Of a DNA stretch of 64,000 nt, positions 17,053 to 26,302 are shown piece by piece (positions within the stretch are counted from its first letter, which is position 1; every line of letters begins with the position of its first letter). A program made the position numbers and the translations under genes. The notes beneath the pieces are model-generated. The model had not been told where the DNA came from, searched no databases, and worked only from the letters and a program-made list of their open reading frames with translations. Source of the stretch: an uncultured Eubacteriales bacterium (GTDB taxonomy: Bacteria; Bacillota; Clostridia; Oscillospirales; CAG-272); the NCBI GenBank assembly GCA_905205065.1, contig CAJLCI010000007.1, positions 20,004 through 84,003 on the forward strand. Reading direction: 5' to 3'.

Positions 17053-20000
17053 ATGAAAGGATTCCGAAAAATGCGTAAAATTATGGCGCTCGGACTTGCG
17101 CCGGCTTTATTAATAGGCATTGTGCCAGCGCCGACAGCTCTTGCATCATCACAGAACAGCGATGAAGCTGCTAAGACTTCTGCATATGGGCTAACGGATG
17201 ATTATGTGCTGTTTGATTTTACAGAAAAGGAAATAATGAAAACCTCTGAAAATTCGGAGGAAGGCATTTTCTGGACTGCCCCGACCGACGGAGCCGGACA
17301 TCAGACTTTCCGATTTGTGGAAAATGAAGAAGACGGCTGTTACTATGAATTTACAAATTCGGACGGCAAGGATGATCCGTTTTTTATGGGCACTCTGGGA
17401 ACACGGGCTTTCAGTTCAGAATACAAATACGCAAAATTAATGTACAGAACAAACAGCACAGGAAAGACAAGCCTATATTTTTGGGGTTCTGACGAAAAAG
17501 GACTGTCAGGAGATACATCCGTAAGCTTTACAAAGACATGCGATGGAAACTGGAATACCGAAGTAACGGATTTATCCACAAATAAATACTGGTCAGGAAA
17601 TATACTGATGTTCAGATTGAATACAATAAAGAACACCGCAAATGCCGGAGATACTTTTGATCTTCGATACATAGCTCTTTTTAAGACAAAAGAAGAGGCT
17701 GACGCTTATGAATTTATAAAGGGGGCTAATTTCGCAATCGCCAAAGACGTGTATGATCTGGGAGATCAGATTGATATATCCTATCTGAATACATCATCCG
17801 GAGATTGGTTTGGTCTCTTTGCCGCCGACGCAGATCCTGCCTCGGCGAAACCGGTTGCAAGAGCTGATGCAGTAGCTACCGAAAAAGTAAAATCTCTTAC
17901 TTTAATTTCAGAAGAAGATAATCTGCCTGTCGGAGATTACAAAATATGCCTTATGGACTCTAATAACCAAATATTACGTCAACGGAATATCAGCGTAATC
18001 AGAATGGCAGATTACAGTAAGCTATATGAGATTCTTGAACAGGTACAGGATCATTCATATTATACAGACGACACCATTGCCGTTTTTGAAGAAGCATTGT
18101 CCAATATTGAATATAATCTTTCTACCTCCGATCAGATCAGACTTGACACGCAGATTTCAGCTGTTGAAAACGCTTTCATGGAATTAAAGCTGAGGGACGC
18201 CGATTATTGGGATGTAGAATCTGCGATAGCAAAAATTCCGGGAGATCTGACTGTCTATACTGATGAAAGTATAGCGGCACTCAGACAAGCGCAAAATTCG
18301 GTTGAATACGGAAAAACAATAGATAAACAAAACGAAGTAGACGAATATGCTCTTGCGATATATTCGGCTATCAATAATCTGGTACGCAAAGAAAATGCCG
18401 TATCTACAAGCACAAACTATTCTGAAATAAACGGAGCTCTGGCAGGTGTAGATGATTTGGGGAGAGTTCTCCCGATGAATGATACCGTTCCAAATAGCCG
18501 TGAAGGCGAGAGATACGTCGGAATATTCTATTTTCTCTGGCAGGGACAGCACGGAACGTCTGGTCCTTACGATAACAGTAAGCTTGAAAATATTGAAGGC
18601 GCTCTGAGTTCCGAGTCGGGATGGATTGAAGCCGGCGGCGGAGCTGTCGGTAGCCATCATTTCTGGGGTGAACCGCTTTTCGGATATTACACTTCCGATG
18701 ACGAATGGGTTATGCGCAAGCATGTCCAGATGCTGACCGACGCCGATGTGGATTTTCTGGTATTTGACGCCACTAACGGTTATACATATGCAAAACAAGC
18801 TCTGAAACTGATGAGTATTCTGGACGAATATCAGAAAGACGGATGGGATGTTCCTCAGGTTGTGTTTTATACCAATTCCAATTCCCGGCAAACTATGACA
18901 GCAATATATAATGATATATATAAGGCACATCCGGAATACAGCGGTCTTTGGTTCAACTGGGACGGAAAACCTATGATTATAGGAGATGAGTCAGCTGCAA
19001 CCGCGGAAGTCAAATCCTTTTTCAGGATAAAAGCTAATCAATGGCCGAATGAGGATAAAAAAGACGACGGATTCCCGTGGATGGAATTCAGTCGCTCTCT
19101 GACAGACAACGCTGTTTACGGTCTAAACGGAATACGTGAAATAATGAATGTTTCAATTGCCCAGCATTCCAGTACCACACGTTTCAGCGCAACAGCATGG
19201 TACGGAGCCAACGACCGCAGCAGAAGCTGGCACAACGGATCCAATGACACATCTGACGGTGCAGTAAACATGGGTTACAATTTTGCAGAGCAATGGGAAT
19301 ATGCCATAGCTAAAGATCCGCAGATGATTTTTATAACCGGATGGAACGAATGGGTAGCGCAGCGTCAGAACGGCATCGCCGGCGAGCCTATTGTATTTGT
19401 AGACTGCGCAAATGAAAACAATAGCCGTGATGCTGAGCCTATGAAGGACGGATTCGGAGACAATTATTACATGCAGATGATTAATTATATCCGTATGTAT
19501 AAAGGCACGGATCCGAAAGTTAACATCGGAAGCAACAATACAATTGATATAAGCGGAAGTTTCGATCAATGGAACAGTGATAATATTACTGCGCAATACA
19601 AGGATTACTCCGGCGACACAGCATACCGAAACTCCGTTGGCTTCGGACTGAAAGTTTACAGAAATTACACCGGACGCAATGATATTCAGAATATGAAGGT
19701 TGCCAGGGATACCAACAATATTTACTTCTATGTAGATACAGCAGACAGTATTACCGAACCTACGGAACACTGGATGACACTATTTATAAACACCGGCAAT
19801 GAAAACCATGAAAACTGGAAAGGCTATGATTATGTGCTTAACCGCACAGCTCCCGAAAACGGAAAAGCTGTTCTTGAAAAGTACGACGGTGAAAACTGGA
19901 TAAGAGTAGCTTTGGTTGACATGAAGGTAGAAGATAACAAACTGATGTTGTCTGTTCCTCGCACATTACTTGAGTTGGAATACGGCAAAGTAAACGCTTT

Positions 20001-20310
20001 AAATCTGCAGTTCAAATGGGCAGACAACTATCAGACGGAAGATGACATCTGGACATTCTATGAAGACGGCGATGCTGCCCCGTACGGACGTTTGAATTAT
20101 GTTTTCAGCGGAGCGGATGAAACTTCAGTAAACTATGATCTTAACGGTGACGGAAAACTAAACTCGAAAGATCTTGTTCGCTTAATGAAATATATTTCAG
20201 CCGACGGAAACGGCATTGAGGTGTCGGCAAGCACAGATATAAACGGCGACGGAGTAACAAACGCCAAGGATATAGTCCGTTTGATGAAACACCTTGCCGA
20301 CGCAGAATAA
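17053..20310 (+). CDS. Secreted GH99-like enzyme with FIVAR repeats, CBM9-like domain and type I dockerin
   Basis: 1085 residues. A signal peptide (residues 1-32, ending TALASS) is followed by a beta-rich region (about 40-225), two three-helix FIVAR-like repeats (about 325-445; note YTDDTIAVFEEALS and YTDESIAALRQAQN), and a GH71/GH99-like catalytic region (about 485-815; YVGIFYFLWQGQHG, and FITGWNEWVAQRQ with the invariant WNEW glutamate). A CBM9/DOMON-like domain (about 826-1016) follows, and at the end a type I dockerin with two calcium loops (DLNGDGKLNSKDLVRLMKYI and DINGDGVTNAKDIVRLMKHL). It probably attacks mannan- or glycan-type substrates outside the cell while docked to a cohesin. A cohesin protein is encoded next door. 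Exact activity is unknown. Confidence 0.82.
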   Translation: MKGFRKMRKIMALGLAPALLIGIVPAPTALASSQNSDEAAKTSAYGLTDDYVLFDFTEKEIMKTSENSEEGIFWTAPTDGAGHQTFRFVENEEDGCYYEFTNSDGKDDPFFMGTLGTRAFSSEYKYAKLMYRTNSTGKTSLYFWGSDEKGLSGDTSVSFTKTCDGNWNTEVTDLSTNKYWSGNILMFRLNTIKNTANAGDTFDLRYIALFKTKEEADAYEFIKGANFAIAKDVYDLGDQIDISYLNTSSGDWFGLFAADADPASAKPVARADAVATEKVKSLTLISEEDNLPVGDYKICLMDSNNQILRQRNISVIRMADYSKLYEILEQVQDHSYYTDDTIAVFEEALSNIEYNLSTSDQIRLDTQISAVENAFMELKLRDADYWDVESAIAKIPGDLTVYTDESIAALRQAQNSVEYGKTIDKQNEVDEYALAIYSAINNLVRKENAVSTSTNYSEINGALAGVDDLGRVLPMNDTVPNSREGERYVGIFYFLWQGQHGTSGPYDNSKLENIEGALSSESGWIEAGGGAVGSHHFWGEPLFGYYTSDDEWVMRKHVQMLTDADVDFLVFDATNGYTYAKQALKLMSILDEYQKDGWDVPQVVFYTNSNSRQTMTAIYNDIYKAHPEYSGLWFNWDGKPMIIGDESAATAEVKSFFRIKANQWPNEDKKDDGFPWMEFSRSLTDNAVYGLNGIREIMNVSIAQHSSTTRFSATAWYGANDRSRSWHNGSNDTSDGAVNMGYNFAEQWEYAIAKDPQMIFITGWNEWVAQRQNGIAGEPIVFVDCANENNSRDAEPMKDGFGDNYYMQMINYIRMYKGTDPKVNIGSNNTIDISGSFDQWNSDNITAQYKDYSGDTAYRNSVGFGLKVYRNYTGRNDIQNMKVARDTNNIYFYVDTADSITEPTEHWMTLFINTGNENHENWKGYDYVLNRTAPENGKAVLEKYDGENWIRVALVDMKVEDNKLMLSVPRTLLELEYGKVNALNLQFKWADNYQTEDDIWTFYEDGDAAPYGRLNYVFSGADETSVNYDLNGDGKLNSKDLVRLMKYISADGNGIEVSASTDINGDGVTNAKDIVRLMKHLADAE

Positions 20311-20396
20311 AATTCTTATGATTATCGAAAAAAATCAGATTTAAGAGACTTCATTATTCAGATAACGGGCTTATAAATACTTTCATATAATTTTGG

Positions 20397-20428
20397 GGTG
20401 CAATTTCCGAAAGAAATTGCACCTTTTT
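20397..20428 (+). terminator. Intrinsic terminator of the dockerin enzyme gene
   Basis: Perfect 11-bp stem GGTGCAATTTC (20397-20407) / GAAATTGCACC (20413-20423) with a 5-nt loop and TTTTT. Confidence 0.93.
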
Positions 20429-20612
20429 AGTTATGCTCTCAATACACATTTACACAAATTTTTGAATTATTTCAATTATCGTATTTCCCCAAGCAACAAA
20501 AAAATGAATTGATAATACATAAAAAGCAGCATAACATTTTTAACGGCAAAAAGAATTTATCAGTTTATTTGTCAGAAAGAATAATTTCATTGCACATTTA
20601 TTAATCAAGAAA

Positions 20613-20641
20613 TTGAATTTTTATAAATATTATGATATTAT
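20613..20641 (+). promoter_or_regulatory. Candidate promoter of the cohesin gene
   Basis: TTGAAT (20613-20618), 17-bp spacer, TATTAT (20636-20641), in very AT-rich DNA, so chance matches are possible. Apart from this and the terminator the 402-bp gap 20311-20712 shows nothing. Confidence 0.5.
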
Positions 20642-20712
20642 AAATACAGAACAATATTGTACCATTCAGGTTAAAATTAATTTTAACAATTAAAAAGAGA
20701 AAGAGGAGAAAA

Positions 20713-21756
20713 ATGAAAAGATTTCTTTCAGTTTTAATGGCCGCGCTTATGTTGACGACGTTATCCGCATTTGGCATATCAGCTGAAGAAAAACCTCAAA
20801 TGACTGTTTCAACAGTTGAAGCAAACATAGGGCAGACAGTTACAGTCAACGTAATTGTATCCGGAAATCCCGGAATGTGTGCAGCGGCATTAAAGCCAGT
20901 ATATGATAAAACAGCACTTGAACTTGTTGAAATGAAGTTCAACACGGCCCTTTTCAGCGGTAATGTAAAATATGGAGTAAAAGCGGTATGGAGCGCAAGT
21001 GCAGACAACGTAAACAACGGAATATTCCTAACATTGACGTTTAAAGTACTTGACAATGCTAAAATAGGGATATCTGAAGTAACAATTGATAATACAGATG
21101 GTTATCTTAACTACGGAGCAGTGTGCAACAGAAAGGAAGAAAATATAAAATATAAGGTAGTAAGCGGAGGAGTAAATATAATCGAACCGAATCCTCCCAC
21201 AATGACTGTATCGACAGAGAATTGCTTTCCGGGAGATACAGTCACAGTATCTGTATCACTTTCAAATAACCCGGGAATTATGGCGGCTGCATTAAAACCC
21301 GTATATGATGATTCGGTACTTGAACTTATTGATATGAAGTTCAACACCGCTCTTTTCAGTGGTAATGTAAAATACGGGGTAAAAGCAGTATGGGCTGCAA
21401 GCGCAGACAATGTAAACAACGGCGAATTCTTAATATTAACGTTTAAAGTACTTGACAGCACAGAAGGCTTTACAGATGTATCGGTTCAATATTCTTACGG
21501 AGATATCTGCAACTTCAACACAAAGGTCGTAAACTTTATAGTAACAGCCGGAGGAGTAAATATATCCAAAAAACCGGGTGACGTAAATGGAGACAATTCC
21601 TTGGATGCCCGCGATCTTTCCCGTCTTATGAGACTTATAGCCGATGATAAGGGATTCGATGACCCGGAATGTATAAATGCAGATGTAAACGGCGACGGTA
21701 CAGTCAACGCTAAAGACATTGCCCGCTTAATGAAGCTCATTGCAGAATCCGAGTAA
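20713..21756 (+). CDS. Two-cohesin + dockerin adaptor scaffoldin
   Basis: 347 residues: signal peptide (1-25, ending GISAEE), cohesin-like domain 1 (about 28-155), cohesin-like domain 2 (about 162-285) and a C-terminal type I dockerin (about 290-347; DVNGDNSLDARDLSRLMRLI and DVNGDGTVNAKDIARLMKLI). The two cohesins share a nearly identical core (NTALFSGNVKYGVKAVW, SADNVNNG), which implies a recent duplication. A protein that both receives dockerins and carries one is an adaptor scaffoldin: it can bind two dockerin enzymes and itself dock on a larger scaffoldin. The neighbouring GH99-like enzyme is the obvious candidate partner. The ribosome site AGAGGAG is ideal. Confidence 0.85.
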   Translation: MKRFLSVLMAALMLTTLSAFGISAEEKPQMTVSTVEANIGQTVTVNVIVSGNPGMCAAALKPVYDKTALELVEMKFNTALFSGNVKYGVKAVWSASADNVNNGIFLTLTFKVLDNAKIGISEVTIDNTDGYLNYGAVCNRKEENIKYKVVSGGVNIIEPNPPTMTVSTENCFPGDTVTVSVSLSNNPGIMAAALKPVYDDSVLELIDMKFNTALFSGNVKYGVKAVWAASADNVNNGEFLILTFKVLDSTEGFTDVSVQYSYGDICNFNTKVVNFIVTAGGVNISKKPGDVNGDNSLDARDLSRLMRLIADDKGFDDPECINADVNGDGTVNAKDIARLMKLIAESE

Positions 21757-21815
21757 TTTAACTGATCACAGCTAAATAGTATATTTTAATAAATTTGTGT
21801 TAAATTTATAAACTC

Positions 21816-21849
21816 AAAATGGGGTGTCATATTAAGACAACCCCATTTT
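21816..21849. terminator. Bidirectional terminator between convergent genes
   Basis: AAAATGGGGT / ACCCCATTTT stem with GTC/GAC below the loop, T-rich on both strands. It serves the cohesin gene (plus) and the cysteine desulfurase gene (minus). Confidence 0.88.
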
Positions 21850-21891
21850 TACTTTCTAATTGCTCAGACCAATACTAAATTATACAATTTG

Positions 21892-23079
21892 TCATTTGAC
21901 AATATTGGAATATACACGATAAAAATTATCAACTTCATTCTTAGTATTGAAGATACTAAAGCTCACCCTTACAGCTCCATATTCCGGAGTTCCAAGTGTC
22001 TTATGAGCAAGCGGCGCACAGTGCAGTCCGGCCCGAACACAAATTCCGGCCTTTTCAAGTTCTCCCGCCAGCTGTTCAGAGCTCATATCAGCATAATTAA
22101 AAAGTACCGTTCCGCCTATTTTTTCCGGCATATATACCTTCGTATTCCGAACGCTTGTAAGCATCTCGGTAAGCCTTTTTCCAAGCACGCATTCATGTGC
22201 ATATATCTCTTCTGCGCCGCGGATCTTTACAAAATCAATCCCTTTTTTTAGAGCACCAATAGCTGGTGTAGACATCGTTCCGGCCTCAAATCGTTCGGGA
22301 AGTGTTGACGGCATATTTAGATCAATCGATGCGACTCCGCTTCCTCCTTCAATTATCGTCGAAAGAAAATCAGCTGATGAAGCCGCTTTATCTCCGAATA
22401 TAACAAAACCGCTTCCCTGAGGACCATATAAGCCCTTATGTCCAGCAGAACAAAGCGCGTCAATACCAAATTTCTGAATATCAATTTCCGCGCATCCGGC
22501 TGTCTGAGCCGAATCTACAACAAAATAAAGAGGATTTCTTCCGTGAACAGAAGAATTGCCGATAAAACCGCGCCTGTGATTGATCTCTTTTACAAGTGCT
22601 CCGATTTTTTCTATGGGAAGTCTCAATCCGCAGATATTAGATCCATGGTTTGCGACTATAATTCTTGTTTTCGGCGTAATCAATCTTTTTATATCACTAA
22701 TTACTTCCTCGTCGCTTACTCCGGATTTATATATTCCATAGTGTATATTCTTCTTTGAAAGTGCCGCCACGGGGCGCAGTACCGAATTATGCTCAATATT
22801 CGAAATAAGGATACCGCATCCGGGGCGGGAAAACGCTTTAATTGCTATATTAAGTGCGTAAGTGTCGTTATAGGTAAAAACAACATTTTCAGGATGATCG
22901 CTTCCGAACATCTCCGCCACAGCACATCTGCAATCATATATTTTCTCCGAAGCCGCAAGCGCCATCCTATGACTGCCGCGGCCCGGGTTTCCATATTCAC
23001 CGGAAACAATTCCTAAAAGCTCCCTGTAAACCTCCGGCGGCTTAGGCCAGCTTGTAGCGGCATTATCAAAATATATCAA
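21892..23079 (-). CDS. Cysteine desulfurase family aminotransferase (EF2568-like)
   Basis: 395-residue class V PLP enzyme. Seen: start IYFDNAATSWPKPPEV, HNSVLRPV, the PLP lysine in CSAGHKGLYGPQGSG, and a candidate catalytic Cys in VRAGLHCAPLAHKTLG. It fits the subgroup typified by E. faecalis EF2568 rather than IscS/SufS, because of the short N-terminus and its partner DUF3343, whose stop overlaps this start by 4 bp (ATGA). In other Firmicutes these two sit with yedF and selD in selenium-dependent hydroxylase loci; neither is visible here. Probable role: mobilise sulfur or selenium from cysteine/selenocysteine to the DUF3343 carrier. Confidence 0.87.
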   Translation of the reverse strand: MIYFDNAATSWPKPPEVYRELLGIVSGEYGNPGRGSHRMALAASEKIYDCRCAVAEMFGSDHPENVVFTYNDTYALNIAIKAFSRPGCGILISNIEHNSVLRPVAALSKKNIHYGIYKSGVSDEEVISDIKRLITPKTRIIVANHGSNICGLRLPIEKIGALVKEINHRRGFIGNSSVHGRNPLYFVVDSAQTAGCAEIDIQKFGIDALCSAGHKGLYGPQGSGFVIFGDKAASSADFLSTIIEGGSGVASIDLNMPSTLPERFEAGTMSTPAIGALKKGIDFVKIRGAEEIYAHECVLGKRLTEMLTSVRNTKVYMPEKIGGTVLFNYADMSSEQLAGELEKAGICVRAGLHCAPLAHKTLGTPEYGAVRVSFSIFNTKNEVDNFYRVYSNIVK

Positions 23080-23324
23080 TACTTCTCACCGCCCGTTTTG
23101 ATAACCTCTGAATAACGAATCCCGTTTCCAGAGAGAAGAGCAACAGCATCCTTTGTATATCGGCAATCCAATACAATTCCGTAAGCGCATCCGTGCCTTG
23201 TCATAGACGGAGCAAGATGTGTTACGGAAGACACAATATTATTTTGTCCGAAAAGCTTTTGACCTTTTAAAGCAAAAGTCATTGAGCCAACCGCAATTAT
23301 ACATTTTTCACCGTATTCTTTCAT
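23076..23324 (-). CDS. DUF3343 putative Se/S carrier protein
   Basis: 82 residues, a small DUF3343-type protein. The conserved pattern of a central His-Cys (TRHGCAYGIVLDC) and the N-terminal SMTFALKGQKLF fits the family, which is thought to carry sulfur or selenium on a cysteine. It is the first gene of a two-gene unit with the desulfurase (4-bp overlap) and has a good ribosome site (GAAGGGAATG). Function is inferred from context. Confidence 0.75.
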   Translation of the reverse strand: MKEYGEKCIIAVGSMTFALKGQKLFGQNNIVSSVTHLAPSMTRHGCAYGIVLDCRYTKDAVALLSGNGIRYSEVIKTGGEKY

Positions 23325-23589
23325 TTAACTTCATTCCCTTCTTTTATCGCCCGTTGTCTGAATTTCCTCAGAATCGTTCTTCCCTGCCCCATAAACAGAT
23401 TATCAACGGCTGCCTTTTACCACTCTTTTATCAGGACTCACCGGCGACTGTTCTCCCGGAAATAAGCAGACAATGAAGCCGCTTCTCCTAAGACAGTATA
23501 TGAAATAAATACCTCCTTCGTGACACTCTTTCAACACCGAGCAGTATTGAGTCAACACAAGATTTCCAAAAGAAACTAAAGAAAATGAC

Positions 23590-23618
23590 TTGAAAAACTT
23601 TACAAGCTATGATATAAT
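23590..23618 (+). promoter_or_regulatory. Promoter of the GH89 gene
   Basis: TTGAAA (23590-23595), 17-bp spacer, consensus TATAAT (23613-23618). The 265 bp before it, back to 23325, carry no gene I can support. Confidence 0.8.
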
Positions 23619-23680
23619 TGCTTAGACAGAAAAATTAACTAAAAAACTGCATATTCGCACATATTAAAAGGAGATTAATA

Positions 23681-25807
23681 ATGCAGATTGTACGCGAACT
23701 TATCGAGCGTTATCTTCCGGGACATAGCAACGAATTTATAATTGAGGCTATTCCGCCCGAAAATGGTCACGATACATACGAGCTGGACGCGTCAGACGGA
23801 AAAATTATTCTGCGCGGAAATAACGCGGGATCGGTTTCCGCGGCACTTGGCTGGTATATTAAATATACCATGAACGCAAATATTTCATGGTGCGGAAAGC
23901 GAATTCCCGTTTTTGAAAAAGGAAAGCTTCCGATGCCAAAACCATATCGGAGGGTTATAGAACAGGAGTTCCGCGTATATATGAACTACTGCACCCATTC
24001 CTACAGCGCCGCCTGGTGGAATTGGGACCGATGGGAATATGAAATAGATATGATGGCGCTGAACGGTATTAATATGCCTCTTGCTATTACGGGAACAGAA
24101 TCTGTTTGGTACGCTACGCTTATCGATCTGGGATTCACCGACGAAGAAGCGCGCGATTTTCTTGCTGGCCCCGCATTTCTCGCGTGGCAGCTTATGACAA
24201 ATCTTGAACATCACGGCGGACCGCTTCCGATGAGTTGGATTAAATCTCATGAAGAGCTGGGTAAAAAAATACTTGAAAGAGAACTCGCTTTCGGTATGAA
24301 ACCAATTCAGCAGGGATATTCAGGATTTGTCCCTAATTTAATGAAGAAGAAATTCCCGGAGGGTAAATTTTTAACAAAGAAAACCTGGAATAATATCGGC
24401 GTAACCACAGAAATCGATCCGCTTGATCCCCTCTTCAAAAAAATCGGAACCGCCTTTATGAGAAACCAGAAAAAAATTTTCGGCACTTATGGCTACTACG
24501 CGTGCGATCCGTTTCACGAAGGAGAACCTCCTGTCGATGGAACAGAATATCTGAATAATGTGGGCAAAACAATTTCAGAGCTTTATGCGTCGTTTGACGA
24601 AAAATACACATGGGTTATGCAGGCGTGGTCAATAAGAGAGGATATAGTCAAGGCTGTTTCTCCCGAACATTTGCTGATACTTGACCTCGACTGTCAGTTT
24701 CCCGTATGGCATGACGGTTATTGGGGTTATAAATATATTGTCGGCCGGCTTCATAATTTCGGAGCTCGTATGAGCAGCCTGCACGGAGATATGCATCTTG
24801 CAGCATCCAACGGATTCAACAAAGCAAAAAATTATGCCCCGGCGGCATGCGGCACGGGCCTGTTTATGGAGGGAATCGGACAGAATCCTGCGTTCTATGA
24901 TCTAAGCCTTGAAATGCTAACCAGATCGGACTCTGTCAATCCCTATGAATGGGTAGAAAAATACATAGAACGCCGTTATGGAGTTTCCGGACGCCAAGCG
25001 GAAAATGCAAAAAAAGCATGGAAGCTTCTTCTTGACCATGTTTATGTTCCCAACACCGATTATACAGAAAGAGGAACTGTACTCTGCACGCGTCCGTGTC
25101 TCAGACTTCGCGGAACGGGACCTCAGGATTCTTTTGAAATTCACTATGATAACAGGATTTTACTTGATGTTATCGCCCTTCTCCGCTCTGTTCCGTCTGA
25201 AACAGAAGGACTTACATACGATATAAACGATTTTTGCCGTCAATTACTTTCTAATTATGCTCAAAAACTCTATGCCAAGGTTTCATCTTCTTATATTGAA
25301 AAACGTTTTGACGAATTTAAAAAGTACAAAGATGAATTCTTAGAACTCCTTGATGATATTGACAAAATGCTCGCATCACGTCCGGAATGGACAATCCAGA
25401 AATGGATTTCCGATGCCCGCGCGCTTGGTACTACTCCCGAAGAAAAAGATCTCTATGAATATAACGCAAGAATTCAGATTACAATATGGGGAAATGAGCA
25501 AAACAGCCTTCTTTTTGATTACGCTTGGAAAGAATGGTCGGGACTCATCGGAAGCTATCATAAACCAAGGTGGAAAAAATTCTTTGATATGCTTGAGGAA
25601 AAGGCCGATGAAGGCTTTGATTACCCTGCATACGAGGATACGCTCCGAGTATTTGAAAATCGAATAGTATGGCATGCCGATAAATTTTATGAGGAACTCG
25701 GTAACTGGGAAGTCGCATGGGTAAACGACAAGACTCCGATTGAACTTCCGAAAGTCGACCCGAATTTCGTTTTTGAAATGGTTGACAAATATAAAGACAA
25801 AATATAA
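23681..25807 (+). CDS. Alpha-N-acetylglucosaminidase (GH89, NAGLU-like)
   Basis: 708 residues. Clear GH89 features: the aromatic block NYCTHSYSAAWWNWDRWEYE, IDMMALNGINMPLAITGTES, GFVPNLMKKKFP, CDPFHEGEPP and YMQ-like segment TWVMQAWSIREDIVKA, then EGIGQNPAFYDL. An N-terminal small alpha/beta domain precedes the (beta/alpha)8 barrel, and an all-helical domain follows. The family removes terminal alpha-linked GlcNAc from heparan sulfate or class III mucin glycans. No signal peptide is visible, so this copy should be cytoplasmic and act on imported fragments. It has its own promoter, and the next feature is tRNA-Lys, so it is monocistronic. Confidence 0.92.
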   Translation: MQIVRELIERYLPGHSNEFIIEAIPPENGHDTYELDASDGKIILRGNNAGSVSAALGWYIKYTMNANISWCGKRIPVFEKGKLPMPKPYRRVIEQEFRVYMNYCTHSYSAAWWNWDRWEYEIDMMALNGINMPLAITGTESVWYATLIDLGFTDEEARDFLAGPAFLAWQLMTNLEHHGGPLPMSWIKSHEELGKKILERELAFGMKPIQQGYSGFVPNLMKKKFPEGKFLTKKTWNNIGVTTEIDPLDPLFKKIGTAFMRNQKKIFGTYGYYACDPFHEGEPPVDGTEYLNNVGKTISELYASFDEKYTWVMQAWSIREDIVKAVSPEHLLILDLDCQFPVWHDGYWGYKYIVGRLHNFGARMSSLHGDMHLAASNGFNKAKNYAPAACGTGLFMEGIGQNPAFYDLSLEMLTRSDSVNPYEWVEKYIERRYGVSGRQAENAKKAWKLLLDHVYVPNTDYTERGTVLCTRPCLRLRGTGPQDSFEIHYDNRILLDVIALLRSVPSETEGLTYDINDFCRQLLSNYAQKLYAKVSSSYIEKRFDEFKKYKDEFLELLDDIDKMLASRPEWTIQKWISDARALGTTPEEKDLYEYNARIQITIWGNEQNSLLFDYAWKEWSGLIGSYHKPRWKKFFDMLEEKADEGFDYPAYEDTLRVFENRIVWHADKFYEELGNWEVAWVNDKTPIELPKVDPNFVFEMVDKYKDKI

Positions 25808-25890
25808 ATCTTCCTTTTTATATTGTATAAAGACTTAAAATCTGTCACGGGGTGTTCCGGCAAACAGATTTCGCCGCGCTGTCGCTGTAA

Positions 25891-25933
25891 AATAAAGATG
25901 AAGCTGCCGCATATATTCCGGTATATCTTTATT
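25891..25933 (+). terminator. Likely terminator after GH89
   Basis: AATAAAGAT (25891-25899) pairs with ATCTTTATT (25925-25933), with an inner ATAT/TATAT stem; weak T-run. The preceding GGGGTGTTCCGGC at about 25850 vaguely recalls the left end of repeat family A, but the rest does not match. Confidence 0.45.
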
Positions 25934-25976
25934 CAGTAATAAAATTTTAATAACAAGAAAAAATATCAAAAAGCAC

Positions 25977-26005
25977 TTGACAAATCTCTGATTTTATGAT
26001 ATTCT
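25977..26005 (+). promoter_or_regulatory. Promoter of tRNA-Lys
   Basis: TTGACA (25977-25982), 17-bp spacer, TATTCT (26000-26005). A 7-bp perfect hairpin, AGTCGGC/GCCGACT (26011-26034), separates it from the tRNA. Confidence 0.78.
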
Positions 26006-26040
26006 ATTGTAGTCGGCAGGAAAATCAGCCGACTGCATTT

Positions 26041-26116
26041 GCCCCATTAGCTCAGAAGGTAGAGCACTTGACTTTTAATCAAGGTGTCCGGAGTTCGACT
26101 CTCCGATGGAGCACCA
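26041..26116 (+). tRNA. tRNA-Lys (UUU)
   Basis: 76-nt cloverleaf with encoded CCA. The D arm GCTC...GAGC, anticodon stem CTTGA/TCAAG with loop CTTTTAA (anticodon TTT), and T arm GGAG-TTCGACT-CTCC are all good. The acceptor stem GCCCCAT/ATGGAGC has one C-A mismatch at pair 3-70; the usual sequence in related tRNAs would end ATGGGGC. Confidence 0.95.
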
Positions 26117-26119
26117 AAA

Positions 26120-26165
26120 ACAAACTCGGTATATCGTTAAGCAATGATATACCGAGTTTGTCTTT
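26120..26165 (+). terminator. Terminator of tRNA-Lys
   Basis: Perfect 16-bp stem ACAAACTCGGTATATC (26120-26135) / GATATACCGAGTTTGT (26146-26161), followed by CTTTT. Confidence 0.92.
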
Positions 26166-26230
26166 TAAAACACTATTTACAATTTGCAGGCTTATACACC
26201 TTTTTTATTTTTTAAATAATACTCATAAGG

Positions 26231-26259
26231 TTGACAAACCGTGTAAAAAGAGGTAAAAT
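26231..26259 (+). promoter_or_regulatory. Promoter of yicC-remA-gmk
   Basis: TTGACA (26231-26236), 17-bp spacer, TAAAAT (26254-26259), 44 bp before the yicC start. Confidence 0.8.
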
Positions 26260-26302
26260 AATATTATTGATAAAAATATTTCTCGGAAAGGCGTAACTCA
26301 GT

